This document shows, one piece after another, positions 10,101 through 21,300 of a DNA stretch of 64,000 nt. The stretch is from Streptomyces sp. Tue 6430 (GTDB lineage Bacteria; Actinomycetota; Actinomycetes; Streptomycetales; Streptomycetaceae), in the NCBI GenBank assembly GCA_021568835.1, contig JAKGSH010000003.1, positions 124,001 through 188,000 of the forward strand, given 5' to 3'. The translations under genes were made by a program, and so were the position numbers. The notes beneath the pieces are model-generated. The model was given only the letters and a program-made list of their open reading frames with translations, made no database searches and was not told where the DNA came from. How positions within the stretch are numbered: the first letter of the stretch is position 1; each line of letters begins with the position of its first letter.

Positions 10101-10543
10101 AACCTCTACAACCAGGACGACCTCGCCTCGGCCCTCGGACGTCCGCAGGGTGGCGGCGCCCTGGCGGGCGCCTCCGCCGACGGCTCCGGCACGGGCGCGG
10201 GCTCGCCGGGGATGTATCCGCCGATGATGCGCGGCGCGGGCGGCGAGGCCGGCGGCAACTCCGGCGAGCGCACCAGGAACGTCATCGAACCCGTGGTCGG
10301 CCGCTCCGGCCGGACGGCCGCCGTCACGCGGACCGTCGACGACGAGGAGCACCGCGTCGTCCCCCGGTCCACGCAGACCAGCAGCAGCAGCCCTTTCATG
10401 CCGCCGATGGGACCCATGGGCGGGGCGGGGAGGGCAGGCCGCAGACGGAGAGCGGGGACAGGGAACGGACCACATGGCTGGCCGAGGACGAGGACGTCTG
10501 GGGCACCGACGAGGGCGGCGCGCCGCAGGCCCTGGGACGTTGA
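7125..10543 (+). CDS. Large WXG-containing coiled-coil type VII substrate (frame displaced near 10425)
   Basis: The N-terminal 420 residues include a WXG-type motif at Trp224-Asp225-Gly226 (DSWDGTSAAVF). Residues about 430-960 are almost wholly Ala/Glu/Lys/Gln/Arg, forming one very long helix or coiled coil with a 29-residue period. The tail is Gly/Pro/Met-rich. The open frame would run on to 10562 across the next start, but shifting once near 10425 (a G4 run read as G5) gives the end TTWLAEDEDVWGTDEGG and a stop at 10543, 15 bases before the next gene. That ending is familiar from large Streptomyces type VII-associated proteins. Corrected length is 1,139 residues. It is probably secreted or envelope-associated; its role is unknown. 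Confidence 0.85.
8547..9456 (+). repeat. 87-bp (29-codon) tandem repeat array encoding a charged helix
   Basis: Equivalent positions recur every 87 bases exactly: 8547, 8634, 8721, 8808, and in a second block 9021, 9108, 9195, 9282, 9369. The first block repeats GAGAAGGCCGAGGCCAAGG-type units, the second GCGGAGGCCGC-type units. At protein level the unit is a 29-residue E/K/A/Q-rich helix, equal to four heptads plus one residue or 7+11+11. Confidence 0.95.
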
Positions 10544-10558
10544 GGGAAGGGGACCGGG

Positions 10559-10963
10559 ATGAGTCAGCCGATGGAGGACCGCGTGGCCCAGGCGATGGCC
10601 CACCTCGAGGCGGCGGAACAGGCCGCGGCCTCGGCACGCGCGGAGCTGGACGCGGCGTCCGTCACCGCGCGTTCGGCGGACCGGTCGGTCCGGGTGTCCG
10701 TCGGGGCGAAGGGGGAACTGACCAGCCTGGAGTTCCTCGACGGCAAGTACCGGACCATGGCAGCCGCCCAGCTCTCCGCGGCCGTGCTGGAGGCCGCGAA
10801 CAAGGCGCGGGCCGAGATGGCCCGCCGGGTCGTCGCCACGCTCGACCCGCTCACCAGGATGACCGCGCGCGGCGCCGCCCCGCAACGGATGGGCGTCGAC
10901 TGGGAGTCCCTCTTCGGATCGCTGCTCAGGGAGACCTCCGTGGCGGAGGGGCCACGGCGATGA
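10559..10963 (+). CDS. YbaB/EbfC-family nucleoid-associated-type protein
   Basis: A 134-residue protein with a helix-strand pattern typical of YbaB/EbfC proteins, including DRSVRVSVGAKGELTSLEF and a following amphipathic helix. The family binds DNA as a dimer, but divergent members are common in actinobacterial type VII loci, where their job is unclear. Start ATG 10559 has GGAAGGGG upstream and lies 15 bases after the corrected stop of the coiled-coil gene. The stop overlaps the next start by ATGA. Family call is by pattern, not by search. Confidence 0.75.
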   Translation: MSQPMEDRVAQAMAHLEAAEQAAASARAELDAASVTARSADRSVRVSVGAKGELTSLEFLDGKYRTMAAAQLSAAVLEAANKARAEMARRVVATLDPLTRMTARGAAPQRMGVDWESLFGSLLRETSVAEGPRR

Positions 10964-11070
10964 GCAGGCTCCGCGACGAGATCGTCGAGGACGACGAGGA
11001 ACCCGCGGCCCCGCCCGGGGCGGCCCGCGGCACGGCCGACGGACGACGGGAACGGAAGGAGGGCGCGTGA
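10960..11070 (+). CDS. Small 36-residue ORF, translationally coupled on both sides
   Basis: Encodes MSRLRDEIVEDDEEPAAPPG followed by a short Arg/Glu/Gly-rich tail. The ATG overlaps the upstream YbaB stop (ATGA) and its TGA overlaps the downstream GTG (GTGA). The double coupling is the main argument that it is a real cistron. It is acidic then basic, with no recognisable domain. Since this region has many single-base deletions, it could instead be the visible piece of a slightly longer ORF. Confidence 0.5.
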   Translation: MSRLRDEIVEDDEEPAAPPGAARGTADGRRERKEGA

Positions 11071-11420
11071 TCATGGCCGGCAACTATTCCGCCGACATCC
11101 AGGCGATTCTGCAGGGTTCCCGGCACCTCGCCGACGCCGTGCGCTACGGCGACGAGATGCTGCCCCGGTTCGAGACCGGGAACGCCGCGTACGCGGGCTG
11201 GTGGGGCGAGGAGGGCGGCGACGACGAGTTCGCCAACGCGGTCGGCGACCAGGTCCGCAAGGAACAGCAGCAGGTCGCGGACACGGTCCTGGCCATCACC
11301 AGCGGGTTCATGGCGCTGGTCGACGCGGTCGCCGCGGAGGCCGACCACGTGCAGCGGCCGCAGACCCAGGCCGTCGACGACATCGAGGCGCAGGGCTCGG
11401 AGAGCGAGAACAGGCGCTGA
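11067..11420 (+). CDS. WXG100-superfamily secreted protein paired with the giant gene
   Basis: A 117-residue helical protein with Trp45-Trp46-Gly47 (AYAGWWGEEGGDDEF) at the expected hairpin position. Its stop is immediately followed by the ATG of the giant gene at 11421. In type VII toxin operons a small WXG/Esx-like helper directly upstream commonly pairs with the helical N-terminus of the toxin and targets it to EccC; that role is inferred from position. GTG 11067 is used as start; an ATG two codons later is equally possible. Confidence 0.8.
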   Translation: MIMAGNYSADIQAILQGSRHLADAVRYGDEMLPRFETGNAAYAGWWGEEGGDDEFANAVGDQVRKEQQQVADTVLAITSGFMALVDAVAAEADHVQRPQTQAVDDIEAQGSESENRR

Positions 11421-12330
11421 ATGGCCATCATGTTCCCGCCCGGCCTGCGGGAGTTCATCGAGGTCTGGGTGGGCGCGAACGTCGCCACCGGCAACGAGGA
11501 CCTGGGCTTCGACAGCCGTAACCCCTACAAGCGGCTGGCCGACGACGTCAGGGACCTGTCCGACGCGATGAAGGGGGCGATCTCCACCGCCGGGAACTCG
11601 CTCCCGCCACGGATCGCCGGCGAGTTCGTCGCCGCGATGAAGCTCTTCGTCGACGACAACGGCCACAACCACCTGCAGAAGTTCTCCGACGAACTCCGGG
11701 ACCTGGGCTCCCGGCAGGTGGACCGCTCCATCAAGCTGTCCGAGGCGAAGTACCAGATCCTCCTCGAGTTCATCCTGATGAACATCGAACTGGCCCTGAT
11801 CGCCGCGCTGGCCGTCTTCACCGGCGGCACGTCGCTCACCGAGATCGCCATCCAGAAGGCACGCACCGCGCTCACCATCCTGCTGCTCCTCCAGCGGCTG
11901 GGGCGCGCCGTCCCCACGCCGCTGTCGGTGCTGCTGGAGGCGATCCAGGAGGCGTTCGTCTCGTTCGCCTCGCAGCTGATCTCCATGACCGCGCCGGACG
12001 ACCCGGAGCGGCGGCGCGACCGGTTCGACTGGAAGGACATCGGCCAGTCGGCGGTCGCCGGTGCGTTCGCGGGACTCTTCGGGGGCGTCTTCGGCCAGGT
12101 CGGCGGAAAGTTCATCAACAAGTACTTCAAGAACAACAACTTCTGGAAGGAAGCGTCCGAACTTCCCTTCACCTTCGTCAACGAGGGGCAGGCGGAGACC
12201 TTCGCGGAGGCCTTCACCAGCCTCGTCTTCCTGGGCACGTTCACCCTCAACCCCGGCACGTTCCTGAGCGCCGGCCTCAGCGGCCTCGTCTTCGAAGCGG
12301 CCTCGACCGGGGCGGAGTTCGGGGGAAGTT
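11421..12330 (+). other. WXG100-like export domain of the giant protein
   Basis: Residues 1-300, starting MAIMFPPGLREFIEVWVG, resemble the WXG100-like helical domain at the N-terminus of actinobacterial type VII toxins such as CpnT-like proteins. It includes hydrophobic stretches (IELALIAALAVFTGGTSL) and a Gly-rich segment (AVAGAFAGLFGGVFGQVGG) that may insert in or cross a membrane. Confidence 0.65.
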
Positions 12331-15300
12331 CGCTTACGAGAAGTTCTTCCGGAACCTCGACTTCGGCCCCGACGGCGTCAACGACCTGCCGGGCGGCAGA
12401 AACCGGTACGGGAACGGGCATGGGTACGGGAACGAAAGCACCGGCCGGTACGAGTACGAGAACCGGTACGACACCACGTACGACGGCGGAAACACCTACC
12501 AGGACATCCGCGACGGCATGTACAACGACCCGTACGCGGAAGGCAACACGTACGACGACACGTACGACGACGACTCTGCCCCCTCCGTCGGCGACACCGC
12601 GTCGGTCTTCAGCGACACCAGCGACGTCTCCTCCGTCTCCTCCGTCTCCTCCGTCTCGTCCGTCTCGTCCGTCCCGGACTACGACACGGTGTACGGCGCC
12701 GGCACCGGCACCGGCGCGTACGGGCTCCCGGTGACGACGGGTGCGGACAAGTCGTCGTACTTCACCCCCTCCCCGAGCGCGCACACGAACACGAACACGA
12801 ACACGAACGCCTACCGGGACTCCTTCCTGGACGACCCGGACACCGACACCGTCTTCTCCGCCCTCACCCCGTCGGTGACCGCCGGCCCCGGGACCGACCG
12901 GTCCGCCGACACGGGCGACGGCCTGCCGGTGAACAGGCCCGCCACCGTCGGCTCCGCAGTCCCGGGGCCGTCCCCGAGCCGGACGGGCGGCGGCGACTCC
13001 GTACCGGACGAGACCGGGCGGCAGCGGTCCACGGACGACGACACGACCCGGTTCACCTCCGAGGGGCGGCAGCAGCCGGACCCGCAGGCGCCCCTCGCGC
13101 CCACGCTCCACCCGTCCCGTCGGCCCCGCGTCCCCGGGCCACGCCCCCCAGGCCCCGCGTCCCCGGGCAGCGCCTCGCCGAACGCCGCTCCGCAGCAACG
13201 GCCCCAGACCACCCCCTCCGGCGACCCGGCGGTCGCCGTCGAGCCGTCGGACCCGGTCTCGGACCCGCTCGCCCCGGAAGAGGGCCGTACCCCCTCGCCC
13301 GGGGACTCCGAGGGGTCGGGTCCGTCCTCCGCGGTGCCGAAGGCCGAGACGACCCGTACCCCGTCCGACACCCCGTCGCCCCACCGGTCCGTGCGCACCG
13401 AGTCGGAGGAGCTGCCGGCCGGCGCGGACAGTCCGGCGGAGCCGGACCCGGCCGTCTCCCGCGAGGTGCCGCACACCCGGCCCGGCGCCGTCGACGAGAC
13501 GCCGCTCAGCTCGCGGGCGCCGGCCGAGATCCTGACCGGGAACCCCTCCGGACCCGGTTCCCCCGACTCGGTCGACATGATCATGGACTGGGAGGACGGC
13601 CAGGACGACTCCGGGCTCCCGTCGGACCTCGTGCCGGATCTCGAGCCGGACCCGGTCACCGAGGCGCTGTACGACCGGCTGCTGACGGACGTGTTCGGCC
13701 CCACGATCGGGACGAGCCCCTCCACCCCGCCCTCCGCGACGCCCTGACGCACCTCGACCAGCTCCGGCAGGCCGATCCCGCCCTGCGGAACGCCCCGCTC
13801 GACCTGGACGACCTGACCCGCCGGGTGCTGCTCCTCGACCCCGCCGACCCGGTGACCGACGCGCAGCGCAGCGAGCTGTTCCGGGTGGCGCTGGACCCGG
13901 CGGTGGAGTCCGCGGGCAGCCTGGCCGCCCTGGCCGCCTTCCACCTGGAGCTCCGCGGCGCACTGTCCTCCACCCATGCGCTGACCGCCGACGACGGCGG
14001 GGTCCGGGGCCGCAACTGGACGAACACCGCGATCCCCGACCTCGACCTCACCGAGGTGGGGAAGGCCGCCCGGCAGCCCGACGGCACCCTGGGCCGCGGC
14101 GACGTCCGGCCCGCACCCTGGCACCGGCCCGGGGAGCCGGAGCCGTACGTGGTGATGGCGGAGGGCGACCACGAACGGATCGTCGTACGCGGCTACGACG
14201 GCGCCCCGCGCCAGGTGCCCCTCGACGTGTTCGCCGAGCTGCTGGCCCGCGACCCCCGGCTCGCCGGGCTGCCCCCGGACACCCCCGTGGTGCTGCTCGT
14301 CCCCGGCGCCGGTGCCCGCGGCCTGGACCTCCCGCGCCAGGCGGCGGACCGGGTCGGCAGGGACGTCTGGTCGGCCGACGGCACCGTGAAGGTGTCCCCG
14401 CAGCGGGACCCGTCGCAGCCGTACGTCGTCTCCCTGCTGTACGGGGAGGGGCTGCCGCGCGCCGACTGGATCCGCAGCACCCCCGGCCAGGTGCTCGACC
14501 CGGCGGAGTACGGGAACGCCCCGGCCTGGGAACGCGAGGTGCGGTCGCACAGCGTCGTCACCGACGGGGCACCACCATCGGCAGAGGCGTCTTCGAGGAG
14601 TCCGAGGCCCCGCGCCGGATCGCGGCACTGCGGCTCGCGACGGAGTCGTCGGAGCTGTGGCACTACGACCCGGCTACCGGGGAGTCGGTCAAGGACGACG
14701 ACCCCGTTCCGTTCGCCGGCAGGCCCGTGTACGTCTTCGGCGCCCACGCCCGGCCCGGCGCGACCCGGGTGCCGACCACGACGGACCCGAGGCACCACAC
14801 CCGGCAGCGGGAGACCGGCGCGATGCTCAAGCGGCGCCCGAGCCTGGCGCGGCTCCCCGCGGACCACGCCGTGCTGATGGAGGCGTGCTCCAGCGCGAAG
14901 CCGCCGGGCGTGGTCCGCACCCGCCGGGGCGTCGACGACACGTTCGTCCCCGACCCGCTGGCGGCCGTCGGCGAGAGCCAGCACGTCGCCAACGAGACCG
15001 GCCGCACCACGTACGGCGGCACCCACATGGTCAGCTTCGCGACGCTGCCGGACGGGACGTTCGTCCACCGCCTCTACACGGACTCCCGCGGGCGGCGCGG
15101 CCGGTGGGTGGAGCACCGGCCGGAACCCACGGGCGCCCTGCTCGACGACCGCGCCCGCGCGGCGGGTCTGCACACCGACCCCGCGCAGCCGGTCACGGAC
15201 GCCACCCGCGAACGGACCCTGCGGCTGGTCCGCGCGCTGCGGCTGGCCTTCGGCGCGGCGATCGAGGACGACGGCCGGTACGGCGATCTCCTCGCCGGGA

Positions 15301-18300
15301 TCGGCGCGTTGGAGACCATGCGCGCGGCCGACCCGGTCCTGCGCGACCTCGGCCCGTTCTCCATGGACCTGTTCGAACGCGCCGCCCACGCGAACCAGCG
15401 GGGTGCTGCGGGCCCCGACGCCCACCGGGATCTGCTCACCCGGGCCGCCGACGCCGTGCGCAGGCAACCGGGCACCGCGCTTTCCGACTTCGTCGCCCTG
15501 CCCCACGTCACCGCCGCCGCGCGGCGGCTGGGCGGTCTTCCGGAGCAGGACCTGGACGCCGAGGCCGCTCGCGTCCTGCGGCTCGACGGCGGCCCGGCGG
15601 CCGTCGGGGCCCCGAGCGGGCCCGGCTGTTCTGGGCGACGGTGAAGGCCCTGGAGTGGGAGAGCCGGACCCCCGACCCGGACGCCCTCACCGGCCGGATC
15701 CTGCATCGGGAACAGCCGGATCCGTCCCGGCGCCCCGACCTGCTCGACCTGGTCGCCCAGGCGGCGGCCGTCGGCGTCGACGTGGACGACCCGACCGAAC
15801 TGGGCGCCTTCCACCTGGAGACGCTCGGCGCCCTCTCGTCCGCGACCCAGCTCCGCGACACGGGCGGCGCGCCGGTCGGCCGCCACTGGGCGCAGGCTCC
15901 GCCGCACGCGACCATGGCGACCGACCGCGTCGTCGTCGCCGCCCCGAAGCCGGGCGGCGGCTACCGGCCCGTGAGCCAGGAGCGACCGCCGTGGAGCGCG
16001 CCGGGCGGCCCCTCCGCCTACACGGTGTGGGCCGGAGGCGACCGGGACCACCTCCTCATGAACCTGCCCGGGGGCTTCCGCGCCCGGGTGCCGTACGAGG
16101 AGGTCGCCGAGCTGCTGGCGCGCGACCCGGTGCTGAACACCCGCCCCGCGGACGGCACGGACATCGTCCTGGCGGTCTCGAAGACGGCCCCCTCCACCGG
16201 TCCGTCCACCGGTCCCTCCACCGGCCTCACCCCGGCCCCCGACCCCCGAACCGTCGTCAGCGCCGGTACCGGGCGGGCGGTATGGGCCTCGCAGGGCAGT
16301 GTGGCCCTGGCCGGCACCGGGCCGTCCCGGCCGTACGTCCCCACCCTGCTCCCCACCGCGCCGGGCCGTCCGGTGGCCGCCGACTGGTCGGCCGTCCGCC
16401 CCGGCGACCCCACCGCGCCGGGCACCCGTGTCCCGACCGGCGGCACCGGAGTGGACGACGTCACGTTCGCGGACCGCCACGGGACCGATGCCCCGCCCGC
16501 CGCCCTCGCCGGCCTTTTCGATCCCGGACCGGTCGGGGGACTCGACACGCCGTTGCCGAGCCTGGACGGCCTGCTGGACGGCTTCGACACTTCGTTGCCG
16601 GACCACCAGGACGACGGCGTGGACGGGACCGGGCGGAGGAGCCGGCCCCGGAGGAAGCCGGTACCGTGAACTGCTGGCGGACGTCCACGGCCCCGGCATC
16701 CTGTCGGACTCCCGGTACCCCGCCCTCCGCGACGGCCTCGCGCGCCTGGACCGGCTCCGCCCGGTCGACCCCCTGTTCGGTCCCACCCCGCTCGACCTGG
16801 ACCGGGTGGCCCGCACGGTGCTGCTCCTGGACCACTCCGCTCCGGTGAGCGACGCGCAGCGCGGTGAGCTGTTCCGGGTGGCGACGGACCCGGCGGCGGA
16901 GTCGGCCGGCAGCCTCGCCGCCCTGGCCGCGCTCCACCTCCGGCGCCAGGGCGTGCTGTCACCCACCCACGCCATGACCACCGGCCTCGACGGGCGCCCC
17001 CGCGGCCGGACTGGACCACCGCCCACGTCCCCGACCTGGATGTCACGAACACGGGAAGGACGGCACTCCGGTCCGACGGCACCCTGGAGCGCGGCGATGT
17101 GACCACCGCGCCCTGGCGCCACCCCGGCGAGCCAGAGCCGTACGTCGTGAGGGCGGACGGCAATCACGAGCGCATCGTCGTACGCGGCTACGACGGCGCC
17201 CCGCGCGAGGTGCCGCTCGACGTCTTCGCCGAACTGCTGGCCCTCGACCCGGAGCTGGCCGGACTCCCCGCGGACGTTCCCGTGGTGCTGCTCGTCTCCG
17301 GCGCCGGTGCCCGCGGTCTGGAGCTGCCGCGCCGGGCCGCGGACCGGGCCGGCAGGGACGTGTGGTCGGCCGACGGCGGCGTGGACGTGAACGCGCAGCA
17401 GGATCCCTCGCTCCCGCACGTCGTGTCCCTGCGCGGCGTCCGGGGCAGGCCGCGGCCCCACTGGATCCGCAGCACTCCCGGCCAGGTGCTCGGCCCCGCA
17501 CAGGCCGCGAACGCCCCGCTCTGGGAGCAGTGGACGCTGTCCCACACCATCGTCACGGACCGGGACCGATCGGCAGGGGCGTCTTCCGGGACACCGAACA
17601 CGCGCAGGTGCTCGAGGACATCCGGCACGCGACGACGGCGACGGACCTCTACCACCACGACCGCGTCTCCGGGAAGTGGACCAAGGACGACCAGCCCGTA
17701 CCCTTCGCCGGTAAACCCGTGTACGTCTTCGCCGCGCACGGCCTGCCGGGCGAGACCCGGGTGCCGACCCTGGCGAACCCGGACCACAGCACCCGGCAGG
17801 AGCGGACCGGCGGGATGCTCAAGCGGCGTCCGAGTCTGGCGCGGCTCCCCGCGGACCATGCCGTCGTGATGGAGGCGTGCTTCAGCGCGGCACCGCCGAG
17901 CGTGATCCGCATGCGGCGGGGTGTGCACGACCTGTTCGCCCCCGACCCGCTGGGTGCCGTCGGTGAGAGCCAGCACGTCGCCAACGAGACCGGGCGCACC
18001 GTGTACGGCGGCACCCACGTGCTCGGCTTCGCCCGGCGGGACGGCAAGGTCGTCCACCAGATGGTCACGGACTCACGGGGGCGGCGCGGCCGGTGGGTGG
18101 AGCACCGGCCGGAACCCACGGGCGCCCTGCTCGACGACCGCGCCCGCGCGGCGGGCCTGCACACCGACCCGGTGGGGCCGGCTTCGGAGGCCGTCCGTGA
18201 GCGGACGCTGCGGCTGGTGCGCGCGCTGCGTCTGACGTTCGGAGCGGAGATCGAGGACGACAGCCGCTACGGCGAACTCCTCCGGGGCATCGGCGCTCTG

Positions 18301-21300
18301 GACGCCATGCGGCACGCCGACCCGGCGCTGCGCGCCGTCGTGCCGTTCAGCCTGGACCTGTTCGAGCGCGCGGCCCGCGAGATCCGCGCGACGGAGCACG
18401 CCGACGTGGACGGCGATCCGGGACCCGACGCCTACCGGGATCTGCTGGCCAGGGCCGCCGACGTCGTGAGCCTGAGTCCCGGCGCCGTGCTCACCGACTT
18501 CGTGACCCTGCCGCACGTGACCAACGTGGCCGAAGGGCTGGCCGGCCTTCCGGAGCAGGACGTGAACGACGAGGCCGCCCATGTCCTGGGGCTGGACCCG
18601 GACCGGGCGGTCATCGGGGAGCCCGAGCGGGCCCGGCTGTTCTGGGCGACGGTCAAGGCCCTGGAGTGGGAGAGCAGGACCCCCGACCCGGTCGCCCTCA
18701 CCGGCAGGGTGCTGCACCTGGACCGGCCGGACCCGTCCCGGGTGCCCGAACTCCTCGACCTGGTGGCGCGGGCGGCGGCGGCCGGTGTGGACCTGGACAA
18801 CCCGACCGAACTGGCCGCGTTCCACCTGGAGCTGCTGGGAGCCCTCTCCCCGGACACCATGCTGTTCGACGACAAGGGGGCCCCGGCCGGACGCCATTGG
18901 GCGCGGGCTCGTCCGCCCTGACGGTGGACGCCGACAGCGCCTTCGTCATGGCGGCGACACGGGACGGCGGCCACCGCCCCTTGTACCGGGCGAAGATGCC
19001 GTGGACCACCGACACCACCGGGCCCACGCCGTACCTGGTGTGGGGCGAGACCGGGCGACCCATCTGACCATGGACCTGCCCGGCGGACCGCGTGTCCGGG
19101 TGCCGTACGAGGAGGTCGCCGAGCTGCTGGCGCGGGACCCGGGACTGAACGCCCGCCCGCAGGACGCCGACATCGTCCTCGCCTCCTCGCACACGACGCC
19201 CGTGGTCCAGCCGGCACCGGAGGCCAGGAGTGTCCTCGGTACCGGGACCGGGCGTGGTGTATGGACCTCACCGGGGGCGATGGGCCTGCTCGCACAGGAC
19301 GACCCGGTGAGGCCGCACGTCCTCGCCCTGCTCCCCCTCGGGACGGTGCGCGTCAGTGGGACCGTGACTGGTCGGTCGTCCGGCCGGCCCCCCAGACCTC
19401 GACGAGCACACCGGGCACCACCCTCGCGGCCGGACCCACGGACACGACCACGCCCGTTCCCGGCGTCACGCCGTCCACCGACCCCGTCTCCACAACGGCG
19501 ACCGTCACGACCGTCACCACGACCACGGCACCGCCCCCGCCGCCCCCGCCGTCTCCCGACGCCCCGCGCCTCGACCCCGCCATGGCGCCCCCGCCGAGGC
19601 GCCGCACCCCGGTCCGGTTCCAGGACGGCCGGCGGATGCCCGCGTACGTCGACGACCTCCCGTCGCTGCTGCCGTCCGACCTGACCGCCGCCGAACTCGA
19701 ACAGCTCCTCGCCAGCCCGCCACCTTCGGCCAGAGCACGGTCCTCCTGCGCGGCTCCGAGCAGGCACTGGACGCGATCGACCGCGAACTGGGGCGCAGGC
19801 CGGACGCCCGGCCCGCGGACGGCGCGCGGCTGCTCGACGACGTCCGGCAGACGTTCCGGGACAAGCCGAAGACGCTGGCGGACGGCGAGGGCCGCCCCTT
19901 CCCGTACGTCAACGCGGACGGAAAGGTCCGCGTCCTGTGGGTCAGGGCGCGTCACCACGGCAACTGGGCCCCGTTCGACGACGGCATCGGCGACGCGACG
20001 AAGATCGACAGCATGCACCGGGCGGCCGCGACCTTCGGGCTGACCAAGAACATGCAGGCCAACTCCCAGTACGGCCTCGGCGGTCCGATCGGCCCGGCGG
20101 GCACCGCGGCGTTCGGCGGCTTCGGCCGGCTCGCCCTGCGGTTCGGCTTCATCAACAAGGTCGGCTACACCCTGACCGACCAGCGCATGAACCAGATGGA
20201 GACCCGCACGCTCGACAAGTCCCGGTCGTACCTGGACGACATCCACTACGAGATACGCGTCACCGACCCCGCCGGACGGGTCGTCACGGGCATCGAACCC
20301 GAGCCCGGCACCCACCCCGAGCCCGGCACCGACCCGGCCGTGCCCGCCCGGTTCTCCTTCGGTGTCCGCAGGGGCCTCCTGGTCCGCCTGCCCGACAGCG
20401 TGACGAAGATGCCGAAGCCGGGCCGGATCCCCCGCTCGATCGACCTGGACCGCAACTCCCAGTACCGCTTCGTCCGCATCGAGGGGTTCGGCCCCGTCGC
20501 GGCGATCCGCGACTGGGCGGCCGGACAGATCGGGGTGCTGCCCGGCAGCTCCGCCTACACCGAGCTGGACATCTTCTTCTCCGGCGACAGCTTCCAGCGG
20601 CACGGCGGCACGATGGCGCGCGCCGCATCACCACCCCGCCGCTGTTCGCCGACGACAAGAAGAAGTCACCGCTGGGCGTCTTCGTCGTGGAGGAGCTGAT
20701 CCCGCAGGCCGCGATGCTCGTCGGCGAGACCGACCAGGCCGAGATGCGGGACATCAACACCACGACCGTCCGCAGCGAGCGGAGCCGCGCCCAGGGCAGG
20801 AGCCTGCTGCTGCAGGCCGTCGCCGGACCCGCCTTCAACTTCTTCGACCCCGGCACGGCCCCGTTCAACCTGCGGCTCCAGGCCGGACCGACCGCCCAGT
20901 ACTCGTACGCCAGGACCTGGTCGGCCGGACTCGGCGGGGCCGGCACCCTCAAGTCGGCCGGACAGGTCAAGGGCCCGAAGACCGCCCTCTACCTGGTCGT
21001 GAAGTCGGTGCGGGTGCGGCGGGCCGGCGACAACGCGCCACCGACGCGCTTCCTCACCTGGAGCCTGGACCGGATGACCAGCTCCGAGGCACGGCGGCTG
21101 GCCGGATGGGACGACGGGACCGCGCTCGCCCTGCGCAACGGCGCCGCTCCGCCGTTCGTGCCGCCCTACCTGACCGTGGACCGCCCGCGCACCCTGGGCA
21201 TGCACCGGGTCAAGGAGTTCACCTTCGACGACGGCCTGCGCACCCGGGTCGCCCCGGACGCGGCGGACGGCGTCGGCCGCACCCTGCTGGACGCGTTCGC

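Noticed and set aside
7125..10562. Original longer end of the coiled-coil gene at 10562
   Set aside because: The last 45 codons in that frame are Arg-rich and overlap the next start, while the shifted frame ends in a family-typical acidic motif.
6618..10637. A 1,339-residue open frame on the minus strand, and other very long antisense frames such as 11525-13963, 15074-17545 and 22731-25637
   Set aside because: They lie opposite well-supported genes, have Leu/Gly- or Arg/Pro-rich nonsense composition, and arise because GC-rich sequence rarely forms stop codons.
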